Shown: positions 17,497-26,245, counted from the stretch's first letter. The stretch: DNA of 64,000 bases from Pseudomonas protegens CHA0 (GCF_000397205.1 NC_021237.1:4691001-4755000), one strand, 5' to 3'. Numbers and translations: made by a program. The notes: a model not told the origin generated them from the letters alone.

Positions 17497-19935
17497 ATGA
17501 GCAAGCCCCTGTTGTACCTGCTGGCGGGCAATGGCAGCGCCGCCGACTGGTGGGACGATGCCCTGCCGCACTTCCAGCGCTATCAGGTGCAGCCCCTGGA
17601 GCTGCCGGGGTTTGGCGACAACCCGCTGCCGCCCTGCCAGGACCTGGGTGAATACGCCGAGGCCCTGCTGGGCATGACCGAGCCGGGCCAGGGGATTGTC
17701 GCGGTGGGGGTCAGCGCGCTGATCGTGCTGCACGCCTTGCAGCGCCGCCCGGGGCACTTCTGCCGCAGTGTGCTGTTGTCGCCGGTGGGGGCCTTTCTCT
17801 GGCAACGGCGCTTGCCGGCGCTGATGTCGCCGCTGCCCGCGCGCTTGCTGATTCACGGTTTGCTCAGCCATAAACCGACGTGGTTTGCCGGCAAGTTCTC
17901 GCGCCAGCCGTGGAGCCAGGAGCAGTACCGGCGCATGGGCGCCGGCTATGGTCGGTGCCGGGCCTTCGTACCGCTGTGGGAGCAACTGCGGGCCGATACC
18001 GCGCTGCCGCTGCTGGAGTGGATCAAGGACCCGGTGCAACTGGTCTGGGGCGACCAGGACCGGCTGCTGGGGATTGCCCAGGCCGCAGCCTGGTCGGCCA
18101 TCCTGGCCCGGGCCGACCTGCGGGTCAGCCTGCGGCCGGGCTGGGGCCATTACCCCTGGATCGATGCGCCGACGGCGTTCGTCGACTGGCTGGAGTCCGC
18201 CGACAACGGCTTCGTCGCCCACACCAAGGGCGGCCGCCTGCGCCTGGCGGAGCTGGCCGGCCAGCCGGTGCCCAGCGCCCTGTCCCTGGACAGCGCCAGC
18301 GACCCGCAGCTGCCGGCCCTGCTCGCCAGCCAGCCTGCGGCGCTGTGGGCGGTGCGTTCCTCCAGCTACGGCGAGGATCAGGCCGACTCGGCCAATGCCG
18401 GCTTGAGCACCACTTACCTGCGGGTGGCCAGCGAGCAAGTGCCCGGGCGCATCAGCGAACTGCGCGATGCCGGGGTCGAGGAAGTGGTGGTGCAGCGCTT
18501 TATCCAGCCGACCCTGTCGGGGATCGCCTTCGTCCGTCACCTGGCGGTGGAACTGGAGTGGGTCGAGGGCCATCTGGAAAGCCTTGCCGACGGTCAGGTC
18601 AGCCCGCAGCGGGCGATCCTTTCACGCCTGGGCGCGGCCTGGGAAAGCGGCCATTTCGCCACCACCCGGGGCCTGAGCGCCAGCGCCCTGTGGGATTTCC
18701 TGCAAGGGGTGCTCAAGACCTTCCACTACGTGCCCGGTGATGTGGAATGGGCCTGGGACGGCCAGCAACTGTGGCTGCTGCAGTACCGCCCCATCAGCGA
18801 CTACGGCTGGCGCCGGCACCTGACCGCGGCCAATATCGCCGAGATCCTGCCACCGCAACCCAGCCGTTTCGTCGAGTACGGCCAGCGCCGGGCGGCGGCG
18901 AGCATTCCGGCGATCATGGCGCGCTGGGACGCCCGTGTACTGCAGGACAATGAACCCTTCACCGCGGTGTTCGGCGGCGCCTCCTATATCAACAACGACC
19001 TGTTCCTGGCGCGCCTGGCCGACTGGGGCCTGCCCTCCTCCAGCTATGCCGGCGAGGTGGGCGGCGCCACCCCGCAGCTGCCCTTGCGGCCCCTGCGCCT
19101 GTTGCGCTCGCTGCCACGGTTCCTGCGCATGCAGCACATCGCCCGCGGCCACCTGCTGAGCCTGGAGCCGGGCCTGCGGCGCTTCGACCGGGAGCTGGCG
19201 CAGTTGCGCGCCGCCGGGGCCGACGGCCAGCAACTGGCAGACTGGTTCAGCCGCTTCTATGTGTTCGTGGTGCAGGGCAACCTGTGTATCGCCACCGCCC
19301 TGGCCAGCAGTGGCGGCGCGCTGCTGGGGCGCCCGCCCACCGCTTACGACAACCTGGACAACAGCCCCCATCGCCTGCCCTGGGAAACCGACCCAGGCAC
19401 CCCGCGTCCGCAGTGCGCCGAGTTGCCGTTGCAAGCCTTCCCGCACTGGAGCCCGGCCATCACCCTGGCCCACCGCCTGGGCTTGCCGGGCATGCGCGGC
19501 TATTACCTGCAAGTGCGCGAGTGGTACCGGGACAACCTGATGCGGATCTTCTTCCGCCTGCACCACGCCGTGCCCGAGGCTGATCGCGGCTACTGGTTCG
19601 CCCCCCATGAGCAGGTGCGCAACCGTGGCGGCAGCTTCTGGCAGGACGGCCGCGAAGGCAGCGAGCAGGCGGCGGGGTTCATGATCTACCCGGGCCAGGT
19701 CCAGGGCGTGCTGGGGGTCGACATTCTGCTGGAGGACACCCTCGACCCCGGGCGCCATGCCCACTATCAGCAGGCCCGGGCAGTGATCGCACGCATGGGC
19801 GGGCGCCTGTCCCACGGTTCGACCCTGTTGCGCGAACTGCGCAAGCCCTCGGCGGTACTGCCCCAGGTAGACCCGGCCTGGATCGGCCGCGAAGTGCTGT
19901 ATGCCGACGGCCAACTGAGCCTGGTAGAAGGCTGA
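17497..19935 (+). CDS. Alpha/beta-hydrolase fused to a PEP-synthase-like ATP-grasp and phospho-His domain
   Basis: 812 residues from an ATG six bases after GAGGA (another ATG at 17491 is possible). Residues 1-230 are an alpha/beta-hydrolase fold, but the elbow reads GVSAL rather than GxSxG. Residues 240-435 match the pyruvate phosphate dikinase/PEP synthase N-terminal ATP-grasp: AVRSSSYGEDQADSANAG near 284, and VEWAWDGQQLWLLQYRP near 420. Residues 436-745 are unassigned. The C-terminus has the swivelling-His motif GGRLSHGSTLLRELRKPS with His773. This resembles rifampin phosphotransferase and PigC-type condensing enzymes, which use ATP to activate a substrate through phospho-His. It ends the 15.5-19.9 kb operon. 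The reaction is unknown. Confidence 0.8.
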   Translation: MSKPLLYLLAGNGSAADWWDDALPHFQRYQVQPLELPGFGDNPLPPCQDLGEYAEALLGMTEPGQGIVAVGVSALIVLHALQRRPGHFCRSVLLSPVGAFLWQRRLPALMSPLPARLLIHGLLSHKPTWFAGKFSRQPWSQEQYRRMGAGYGRCRAFVPLWEQLRADTALPLLEWIKDPVQLVWGDQDRLLGIAQAAAWSAILARADLRVSLRPGWGHYPWIDAPTAFVDWLESADNGFVAHTKGGRLRLAELAGQPVPSALSLDSASDPQLPALLASQPAALWAVRSSSYGEDQADSANAGLSTTYLRVASEQVPGRISELRDAGVEEVVVQRFIQPTLSGIAFVRHLAVELEWVEGHLESLADGQVSPQRAILSRLGAAWESGHFATTRGLSASALWDFLQGVLKTFHYVPGDVEWAWDGQQLWLLQYRPISDYGWRRHLTAANIAEILPPQPSRFVEYGQRRAAASIPAIMARWDARVLQDNEPFTAVFGGASYINNDLFLARLADWGLPSSSYAGEVGGATPQLPLRPLRLLRSLPRFLRMQHIARGHLLSLEPGLRRFDRELAQLRAAGADGQQLADWFSRFYVFVVQGNLCIATALASSGGALLGRPPTAYDNLDNSPHRLPWETDPGTPRPQCAELPLQAFPHWSPAITLAHRLGLPGMRGYYLQVREWYRDNLMRIFFRLHHAVPEADRGYWFAPHEQVRNRGGSFWQDGREGSEQAAGFMIYPGQVQGVLGVDILLEDTLDPGRHAHYQQARAVIARMGGRLSHGSTLLRELRKPSAVLPQVDPAWIGREVLYADGQLSLVEG

Positions 19936-19944
19936 AACCCGCGC

Positions 19945-20928
19945 TCAGGGCTGCGCAATGCTGGCGAAGCGTTCGCGGTAGGCCTGGGGCGTCACGCCCA
20001 GGGCCCGCAGCACGCTGCGACGCAGGGTTTCCTCGCTACCGAAACCGCACTGGGCGGCGATGCGCTTGATCGGCAGGGTGCTGTCGGCCAACAGGCGCCG
20101 GGCGCATTCCACACGGATCAGTTCAATGGCCCGGGCCGGGGTCTGGCCGGTGTCGGCGCGGTAGTGACGGACGAAACTGCGCTCGCTCATTCCCGCCTGC
20201 TCGGCCAGCACCGGCAGCGTCAGTTCGCGGTCCAGGTGCTCGGCGATCCAGGCGTGCAGCCGGTCGAAACGCCCACCCTGGTTCTGCAGCGACAGGGTTA
20301 CGCTGAACTGCGACTGGCCCCCCGGGCGCTTGAGAAACACCACCAGTTGCCGCGCCACTTCCAGCGCCACTGCGCGCCCCAGGTCGGCCTCCACCAGGGC
20401 CAGGGCCAGGTCGATGCCGGCGGTGACCCCGGCCGAGGTCCACACCGGGCCATCGTTGATGAAGATCGGATTGGCCTCCACCTGCAGCCGCGGATATTGC
20501 TCGGCCAACTGCTCGCAGCGGGTCCAGTGGGTGACCACTCGGCGCCCGTCCAGCCAGCCGCTGGCGGCCAGCAGAAAGGCCCCGGTGCAGACCGAGGCCA
20601 CCCGCCGTGACGCCGCAGCCCGGGCCGCCACCCAGGCCACCAGTTCAGGATCACGGGCCGCCTCGTAGACGCCCCAGCCACCGGCAACGATCAGGGTGTC
20701 GCAGGGCTCTTGCGGCAGCGGCAGCGGCTCGGCCAGCAGCGCCAGCCCCGAGGAGCTGAGGGTCGCGCCGCCCGGGCTGGCAATCACCCGCGGGTGGTAG
20801 GGCAAGGGCAGGCCCAGGCCGCGGGCCCGGTCATTGGCCGAGGCGAACACCTGCAGCGGCCCGCTGACATCCAGCAACTGGGCATTGGCGAAGGCCAGGA
20901 CAAACACGTTTTTCGGCGCAGTGGGCAT
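19945..20928 (-). CDS. GlxA-type AraC-family regulator with DJ-1/PfpI sensor domain
   Basis: 327 residues. The N-terminal DJ-1/PfpI-like domain (1-170) has VASVCTGAFLLAASGWLDGR, with Cys at the nucleophile position. The C-terminal AraC helix-turn-helix pair (230-327) ends GFGSEETLRRSVLRALGVTPQAYRERF. The ATG at 20928 is chosen because it begins the conserved domain; an upstream start at 20967 would run into the palindrome. It is divergent from isonitrile hydratase, itself a DJ-1-fold protein, so it is the likely local activator. Confidence 0.88.
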   Translation of the reverse strand: MPTAPKNVFVLAFANAQLLDVSGPLQVFASANDRARGLGLPLPYHPRVIASPGGATLSSSGLALLAEPLPLPQEPCDTLIVAGGWGVYEAARDPELVAWVAARAAASRRVASVCTGAFLLAASGWLDGRRVVTHWTRCEQLAEQYPRLQVEANPIFINDGPVWTSAGVTAGIDLALALVEADLGRAVALEVARQLVVFLKRPGGQSQFSVTLSLQNQGGRFDRLHAWIAEHLDRELTLPVLAEQAGMSERSFVRHYRADTGQTPARAIELIRVECARRLLADSTLPIKRIAAQCGFGSEETLRRSVLRALGVTPQAYRERFASIAQP

Positions 20929-20930
20929 GG

Positions 20931-20967
20931 TTGGCGTAAATCGAGGGCTGGTTGGCGTATGCGCCAA
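20931..20967. promoter_or_regulatory. Palindromic operator between the GlxA regulator and isonitrile hydratase
   Basis: TTGGCGTATGCGCCAA at 20952-20967 is a perfect 6-bp inverted repeat. A further TTGGCG half-site lies at 20931-20936, exactly 21 bp (two turns) away, giving two direct TTGGCGTA repeats. The site lies between divergent genes, as expected for an AraC-type regulator. Confidence 0.6.
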
Positions 20968-21020
20968 ATCCTAGAGCGCTAGAGTCAAGCCGTCCACTTC
21001 ATCGACACAAGGAACAGGCA

Positions 21021-21707
21021 ATGGCAGTGCAGATAGGTTTTCTGTTGTTCCCCGAGGTCCAGCAACTGGATCTGACCGGTCCCCACGACGTACTGGCCTC
21101 GCTGCCGGATGTGCAGGTGCACCTGATCTGGAAGGAGCCGGGGCCGGTGGTGGCCAGCTCGGGGCTGGTGCTGCAGGCCACCACAAGCTTCGCCGACTGC
21201 CCGCCGCTGGATGTGATCTGCATCCCCGGCGGTACCGGGGTCGGGGCGCTGATGGAAGACCCGCAGGCCCTGGCGTTCATCCGCCAGCAGGCCGCCCGGG
21301 CGCGCTACGTGACCTCGGTGTGCACCGGCTCCTTGGTGCTCGGCGCCGCGGGCCTGCTCCAGGGCAAGCGCGCCACCACCCACTGGGCCTACCACGAACT
21401 GCTGGCGCCGCTGGGGGCGATACCGGTGCATGAGCGGGTGGTGCGTGACGGCAACCTGCTGACCGGCGGCGGTATCACCGCCGGCATCGACTTCGCCCTG
21501 ACCCTGGCCGCCGAACTGTTCGACGCCGCCACCGCGCAGCGGGTACAGCTGCAACTGGAGTACGCCCCGGCGCCACCGTTCAATGCCGGCAGCTCGGATA
21601 CCGCCCCCGCCAGCGTGGTGCAGCAGGCCCGCCAGCGCGCCGCGGACTCGCTGCACAAGCGCCGGGAAATCACCCTGCGCGCGGCCGCGCGGCTGGCAGC
21701 CGGCTGA
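21021..21707 (+). CDS. inhA: Isonitrile hydratase
   Basis: A 228-residue DJ-1/PfpI-superfamily enzyme that hydrates isonitriles (R-NC) to N-substituted formamides. The sequence (MAVQIGFLLFPEVQQLDLTG, RARYVTSVCTGSLVLGAAGL) closely follows the characterised P. putida enzyme as I remember it. The nucleophile Cys falls at residue 101 as in that protein, with Asp17 and Thr102 also present. The ATG at 21021 follows AAGGAACAGGCA. It is divergent from a GlxA-type regulator with a palindromic operator between. An N-substituted formamide deformylase-like gene and an amine dehydrogenase lie further along the window. Confidence 0.88.
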   Translation: MAVQIGFLLFPEVQQLDLTGPHDVLASLPDVQVHLIWKEPGPVVASSGLVLQATTSFADCPPLDVICIPGGTGVGALMEDPQALAFIRQQAARARYVTSVCTGSLVLGAAGLLQGKRATTHWAYHELLAPLGAIPVHERVVRDGNLLTGGGITAGIDFALTLAAELFDAATAQRVQLQLEYAPAPPFNAGSSDTAPASVVQQARQRAADSLHKRREITLRAAARLAAG

Positions 21708-21711
21708 GCTT

Positions 21712-22056
21712 TCAGGCACGGCGCACCGGGCCCTGGCGGGCATTGCCCAGCAACTGGGTGATGGCGCCATCGCCATAGGTGCGCTCGACCCTGGAAATCA
21801 CCACCTGATAACCGGCGTACCAGCGCCGGTACTGGCGCTTGGCTTCGATGTGCCTGGGGTGGCTGGCAAAGGCCTGGATCGAGGCTTCGTCCTCCCAGTA
21901 ATAGCTGGCGTTGATCAGCCCCTGGTCGGCGCTGGTCCAGGATTGGGCGCCGACGAAGCCCGGCAGGCTGATGGCGATTTCGTCGATCAGCGCACTGAGG
22001 CGGTGGAACTCCTCGTCGCGCTGGCCCGGCTGGTAGATAAAGGCGGCGATGTACAT
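21712..22056 (-). CDS. Antibiotic-biosynthesis-monooxygenase (ABM) domain protein
   Basis: A 114-residue single ABM/dimeric alpha-beta-barrel protein. The sequence MYIAAFIYQPGQRDEEFHRL and the HPRHIEAKRQYRRWYAGYQV helix fit stand-alone ABM proteins that cleave or oxidise small molecules or haem. ATG at 22056 with GGAG seven bases upstream is better supported than an upstream TTG. It is 24 bases downstream of the LysE-type exporter and probably co-transcribed with it. Confidence 0.75.
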   Translation of the reverse strand: MYIAAFIYQPGQRDEEFHRLSALIDEIAISLPGFVGAQSWTSADQGLINASYYWEDEASIQAFASHPRHIEAKRQYRRWYAGYQVVISRVERTYGDGAITQLLGNARQGPVRRA

Positions 22057-22080
22057 GGTCAAACTCCATTGGCTGATGAA

Positions 22081-22713
22081 TCAGAGCGGCCGCGCCAGCA
22101 GCGCCAGGCGCAGGGCCAGGGCCAGCAGCACCGCCGCCAGCAGCCAGGATTGCCAGCGGGCCAGCCGCGAATCGCTGCCGGGCAAGCCACGGCGCAAGGC
22201 CGCGCCGAAGATCCCCAGGCTGGTATGGAAGACCCCGCTGACCAGGGTCAGCAGCAAGCCCAGGACCACCAGTTGCACAGCGATGCTGCCGTGCTCGGGG
22301 CGCACGAACTGCGGCAGGAACACCATGAAGAACAGCAGCGCCTTGGGGTTCAGCAGGCTGTTGCACAGGGCCCGGACAAACACCGTGGCCAGCGGCACCC
22401 GGGGTGTATCGGCAAGGTCCAGGTCCCCCCGCTGGCCCAGGGCCTTCCAGGCCAGCCACAACAGGTAGGCAACCCCGGCATAGCGGATCAGGTCGAACGC
22501 CGGCGGCCAGCTGGCCACCACGGCGGTGACGCCCGTGGCCGTGAGCAGGGTCAGGCCGATATCCGCTGCGCCGATCCCCAGCCCCGATGCCACCCCACCG
22601 CGCCAGCCATAGGCTGCGCCGTGGCTGATGACAAAGGCCATGTTGGGTCCCGGCGACAGCAGCAACAGCAGCACGGCGCCGAGGAAGATCGACAGGGTGG
22701 AAAGGTCCGGCAT
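22081..22713 (-). CDS. LysE/RhtB-family amino-acid exporter
   Basis: A 210-residue inner-membrane exporter with six hydrophobic segments. The family signature SPGPNMAFVISHGAAYGWRGG is near residues 20-40 and NPKALLFFMVFLPQFV near 115. The ATG at 22713 begins the first segment. It is divergent from a MocR-type PLP regulator that probably controls it. The exported amino acid cannot be told from sequence. Confidence 0.88.
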   Translation of the reverse strand: MPDLSTLSIFLGAVLLLLLSPGPNMAFVISHGAAYGWRGGVASGLGIGAADIGLTLLTATGVTAVVASWPPAFDLIRYAGVAYLLWLAWKALGQRGDLDLADTPRVPLATVFVRALCNSLLNPKALLFFMVFLPQFVRPEHGSIAVQLVVLGLLLTLVSGVFHTSLGIFGAALRRGLPGSDSRLARWQSWLLAAVLLALALRLALLARPL

Positions 22714-22800
22714 GTGAGCGCTCCTGCGCAAAAGCCGCTAGATTAGGACGCCTGCCTGATACAAACAAAAAAGTGTTCTAGATACATGAGGTGGCCGAGC

Positions 22801-24126
22801 ATGCGCCGTACCCGTTACAAAACCATCGTCGATCACTTCGCCCAGCGCATCCGCGCCGGCCAGCTGTGCCCAGGCACTCAGCTACCGACGGTGCGGGCGC
22901 TGATGGCCAGCGAGCAGGTGGCGCTGGCCACGGCGCTGCGGGTGTATCACGAGCTGGAAGCCATCGGCCTGGTGGTGGGCGAGCCCGGGCGCGGCACCTT
23001 TGTCCGCGACACCAGCCTGCCCCGGGGCATGGGCCTGGAACAGCACCCGGCCAGCGCCGCCTCGGTGGACCTGGCGTTCAACTACCCGTCCCTGCCCGGC
23101 CAGGCGGAAAGCCTGCGCGAGGGGCTGCGGGCGATAGCCGCCTCCGGCGACCTGGATGCCCTGCTGCATTCCGCGCCCCAGGGCGGCCGCCCCCATGAAC
23201 GCCAGACCGCAGCGCGGCACCTGCGCAACCGCGAGATCCGCGTCGCCGCCGAGCAGGTGCTGATCGTCAACGGCGCCCAGCAGGGGCTGGCGGTGAGCCT
23301 GCTGGCGCTACTCCAGCCCGGGGACATCCTGGCAGTGGACGCCCTGACCTACCCCGGCCTCAAGACCCTGGCCCAGGTCCATCGCCTGGACCTCGAAGCG
23401 CTGCCCCAGCACAACGGCCAGATGGACCTCGACGCCCTGCAGGCCCTGTGCCGCCGGCGCCCGGTGCGGGCGCTGTACTGCATGCCGACCCTGCACAACC
23501 CCCTGGGCACGGTGATGCCCCTGGCCGAACGCCGGCGCCTGGCGCAACTGGCCCGCGAGCATGACCTGCTGCTGATCGAGGACGGCGCCTACGCCTTCCT
23601 CGCCGAACCGGCCCCGCCGCCGCTGCAGACCCTGGCCCCGGAGCGCACGCTGTATATTTCCGGGCTGTCGAAAAGCGTCGCCTCGGGCTTGCGCCTGGGG
23701 TTTATCGTCGCGCCCCTGGAGATGATCCCGGCCCTGGAACGGGCGATCCGCGTGTCCACCTGGAGCACCCCGTCGCTGACCGTGACCCTGGGCTGCCGCT
23801 GGATCGAGTCGGGGCTGGTGGACAGCCTGGAAGAACAGAAGCGCAACGATGCCCGCAGCCGCCAGCAACTGGCCCGGAGGGTGCTCAAGGGCTGCGATTA
23901 CCAGGCCTATGGCTCATCGTATTTTCTCTGGCTGAAACTGCCGGAAGGACGGCGGGCCGATGCCGTGGTGGCGGCCCTGGAACATCAGGGGGTAACGGTG
24001 ACCTCGGCCGAGCCCTTCGCCACCACCGCCCATGTGCCCCAGGCCTTGCGCCTGGCCCTGGGCTCCATCGGCCTGCCGCTGCTGGAGCAGGCCCTGGAAA
24101 AGGTCCGCAACGAAATCACTCGTTGA
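22801..24126 (+). CDS. MocR/PdxR-type PLP-dependent GntR regulator
   Basis: 441 residues. The N-terminal GntR winged helix (1-72: TIVDHFAQRIRAGQL, PTVRALMASEQVALATALRVY, GRGTFVRD) is followed by a fold-type I aminotransferase domain with PLP lysine K291 in YISGLSKSVASGLRLG. These proteins bind PLP and an amino acid and act as regulators. The start at 22801 has GAGG nine bases upstream; an in-frame ATG at 22786 is the alternative. It is divergent from lysE, so the exporter is the probable target. Confidence 0.86.
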   Translation: MRRTRYKTIVDHFAQRIRAGQLCPGTQLPTVRALMASEQVALATALRVYHELEAIGLVVGEPGRGTFVRDTSLPRGMGLEQHPASAASVDLAFNYPSLPGQAESLREGLRAIAASGDLDALLHSAPQGGRPHERQTAARHLRNREIRVAAEQVLIVNGAQQGLAVSLLALLQPGDILAVDALTYPGLKTLAQVHRLDLEALPQHNGQMDLDALQALCRRRPVRALYCMPTLHNPLGTVMPLAERRRLAQLAREHDLLLIEDGAYAFLAEPAPPPLQTLAPERTLYISGLSKSVASGLRLGFIVAPLEMIPALERAIRVSTWSTPSLTVTLGCRWIESGLVDSLEEQKRNDARSRQQLARRVLKGCDYQAYGSSYFLWLKLPEGRRADAVVAALEHQGVTVTSAEPFATTAHVPQALRLALGSIGLPLLEQALEKVRNEITR

Positions 24127-24176
24127 CCACACCTGCAGGAGCCGGCTTGCCGGCGAAGAGCGCCTGCTCACCGGCG

Positions 24177-24494
24177 TCAATGGCCGGGGGCATCATCCGT
24201 GGCCGGCGGCTCGCACGCCTCACGGCCATTCGGATCACGCCAGCGCCGCCAGACCGACTTGATCTTCCGGCCAATCATCCACAGTGCGCCAAGTATATTG
24301 GCCAGGACAAAGGCCCCCAGGAAAAATGCCAGCATCGTCAGAATGCCGGGGCAATCCGGCCCTTGGCACGACATTCCCCCCCAGCTCAAGGTGGGCAGCA
24401 GCGCCGCACCCACTACAACGATCTGCCGCAACCACGGCCATTTGCACAGAAGCCCGCGCTTAGCGTCGGGCTGAAAAGAACCTGCCACGTTCAT
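24177..24494 (-). CDS. Hypothetical small membrane protein
   Basis: 105 residues. A hydrophobic stretch at about 24-40 is followed by a Cys-containing loop (MSCQGPDCPG), a second membrane helix at about 52-75, and a basic tail (RRWRDPNGREA). No family is recognised. The gene is short and its coding bias is less marked than that of its neighbours. A single REP palindrome lies between its 3' end and the MocR gene. Confidence 0.45.
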   Translation of the reverse strand: MNVAGSFQPDAKRGLLCKWPWLRQIVVVGAALLPTLSWGGMSCQGPDCPGILTMLAFFLGAFVLANILGALWMIGRKIKSVWRRWRDPNGREACEPPATDDAPGH

Positions 24495-24560
24495 GTTCCA
24501 CTGCGTGAAGTATCAAAGTGGCCACAGCACCCAGGCTGCAGGCACGAAATGCCGGACGAA

Positions 24561-24586
24561 AAAAAACCCGCCGAAGCGGGTTTTTT
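24561..24586. terminator. Rho-independent terminator (bidirectional)
   Basis: An 11-bp perfect stem, AAAAAACCCGC...GCGGGTTTTTT with a four-base CGAA loop, followed by T-runs in either direction. It ends the candidate small RNA on the minus strand. Confidence 0.85.
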
Positions 24587-24675
24587 CCAAGACCATCATG
24601 ACTTCCTGTCTGCAGCATCCGTGCTAATGGTCGACCTTCCCTGATCCTGAGCGCTTCCTGCGCTGCAGTTGTGGG
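24561..24675 (-). ncRNA. Candidate Rsm-type (RsmX/Y/Z-like) regulatory small RNA
   Basis: About 115 bases on the minus strand carry six GGA motifs within 73 bases, three of them in hairpin loops: AGCGC-AGGAA-GCGCT (24664-24650), AGCA-CGGA-TGCT, and GAC-AGGAA-GTC. The RNA ends in a strong intrinsic terminator. A possible -10 (TAATCT, 24686-24681) lies just upstream. Multiple loop-exposed GGA motifs are the design of RNAs that titrate RsmA/RsmE (CsrA). I do not see the GacA upstream element TGTAAG-N6-CTTACA, so control may differ. No protein-coding frame here is convincing. Confidence 0.6.
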
Positions 24676-24771
24676 AAAGAAGATTAAACACAAAGCCCGG
24701 TGCGCAGAAGGCGCATTGAATTACAGCGCGTGTAGGAAATTCGCTATACCGCACTTACGCAAACCCCTAGT

Positions 24772-25575
24772 TCACCCCTCCAGTGCCTGGGCGGCCAAAG
24801 CCGCGAGCTTGAGCTGGTGCTGCGCCCCGGGCTGATGATCGTCCTGGAGAAACCAGGCAGCGGACAAACCACTGAAGGCCAGCACCCACTGCACCAGCCG
24901 GCGCGGCTCCAGCTGCGCCGCCCGGGCAATCACCTGCACCTGGCGGGCAAAGCGCACAGGGTCGGTGGCGCTGGGCAGGTCCGGGTTGCAGATCAGGTTG
25001 GCGAAATCGAAGGTGCGCTCGCCATGGACCCGCTTGGGGTCGATCACCCGCCAGCCGCGCTCGGCGAAGTCCAGCACATTGTCGTGGTGTATATCGCCAT
25101 GCAGCACCACCGGTTCCCGGGGCGTGGCCAACAGGTGCTCGGCTTCGGCCAGGCAGCGCAGGAACAACCCGCCCTGCTGCGGCGCCGCCTCGCGCAGGTC
25201 GGCAAACCAGCGATCCAGCGACACCAGCGGCGGCCGCGGTTGTGCCCGAGGCCGGTGCAACTGTTGCAGGGTGGCGCAGACGATATGGCTGACCTCATCG
25301 TGCTGGCCCGCCAGGGCCATGCGCATCAGCGAACCCTTGCCCATGGCGCGCTCCATCAGCAGGGCATCGCCTTGCTGGGCATGAACCCGCGCCGCCCCCT
25401 CCCCGGCCCACCAGGCCATCAGCCGGTTGCCGGCCTGCTCGTGTTCATCCAGGGCAATCTTCAACATGGCCGGCGCACCGTCTTGCAGACGCACCGGCAA
25501 CAGGCGGCTGCCCGGGGTGACGATGGGATCGCCATCGGGCGTCAGGCGCCAGCGTTTCATATAGGTTTCGAACAA
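24772..25575 (-). CDS. Aminoglycoside phosphotransferase-family kinase (APH(6)/streptomycin-kinase-like)
   Basis: A 267-residue small-molecule kinase. The catalytic loop VVLHGDIHHDNVLDF is followed by the RVIDPKRVHGERTFDFANL magnesium/aspartate segment; both are typical of the APH(6) group. I choose a TTG start at 25575 because GGAG lies seven bases upstream, while the ATG at 25560 has no ribosome site. It lies downstream of the SRPBCC gene on the same strand, 78 bases away. Chromosomal homologues often have no proven resistance role, so the substrate is left open. Confidence 0.82.
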   Translation of the reverse strand: MFETYMKRWRLTPDGDPIVTPGSRLLPVRLQDGAPAMLKIALDEHEQAGNRLMAWWAGEGAARVHAQQGDALLMERAMGKGSLMRMALAGQHDEVSHIVCATLQQLHRPRAQPRPPLVSLDRWFADLREAAPQQGGLFLRCLAEAEHLLATPREPVVLHGDIHHDNVLDFAERGWRVIDPKRVHGERTFDFANLICNPDLPSATDPVRFARQVQVIARAAQLEPRRLVQWVLAFSGLSAAWFLQDDHQPGAQHQLKLAALAAQALEG

Positions 25576-25653
25576 GGGGCTGCTCCAGACGGGAAGCGGC
25601 CAGTTTCAGGCGACAGGCCTGGCTCTGCAACGTGCCGCTTGCAACTGCCTGTT

Positions 25654-26112
25654 TCAACCCTGCTGCAGGTAGTTCTCGATATTGCTCATCTGCTCGTCCC
25701 AACCCCGGCTGTTCATGCGAAAGGCCTTGAGCCGGCGCTCGGCGGGAATGCCGTCGAAGCCCGACTCGGTGACCCGCAGCAAGGTACCACCGGCGTGCTC
25801 TTCCAGTTCGAACCGGACCAGGGTGCTGGGCTCTGCCGAATAGTCCTGCGCGGGATCGATGGCGTAGGGGTGCCAGCGGAAGGAGAACAGCTCCTGGGGC
25901 AGCATCTGCTCCACCAGGACATCCCAGGTCAGGTGCTCATAGCCTGGGTAAGTCACCGCGCCCCGGGCCCGCTGGCCGGGTATGAACTGCTGGCCGGCCA
26001 GGGCCACGCCAAACCAGCGGCCGAAGCGTTCGGCCTCGCTCAGCGCCTGCCAGACCTGGGCCGGGTCGGCCTTGAGCAGGATCTTGCGTTCGATGCGATC
26101 TGAAGAATTCAT
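25654..26112 (-). CDS. SRPBCC/AHSA1-domain protein
   Basis: A 152-residue START-like hydrophobic-ligand-binding protein. ERKILLKADPAQVWQALSEAERFGRWFG opens the AHSA1 fold, and WDEQMSNIENYLQQ forms the long C-terminal helix. Members bind small hydrophobic ligands or act as stress proteins; no ligand is evident. It is likely co-transcribed with the kinase downstream. Confidence 0.85.
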   Translation of the reverse strand: MNSSDRIERKILLKADPAQVWQALSEAERFGRWFGVALAGQQFIPGQRARGAVTYPGYEHLTWDVLVEQMLPQELFSFRWHPYAIDPAQDYSAEPSTLVRFELEEHAGGTLLRVTESGFDGIPAERRLKAFRMNSRGWDEQMSNIENYLQQG

Positions 26113-26245
26113 GGGCCACCTCCAGTGATGAACACTAGACCTCTCTGAATCGAGCGCAACCTTTATCTGGCCGAAGGCCCCACTGATTGCCCAGAACGAA
26201 AAATGCTACTGTCGCCGGCGCCAATACCTCTGCAAAGGACCTGCC

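Noticed and set aside
24670..24790. A GacA upstream activating sequence (TGTAAG-N6-CTTACA) before the candidate Rsm RNA
   Set aside because: Only partial halves in the wrong order and spacing; no credible match.
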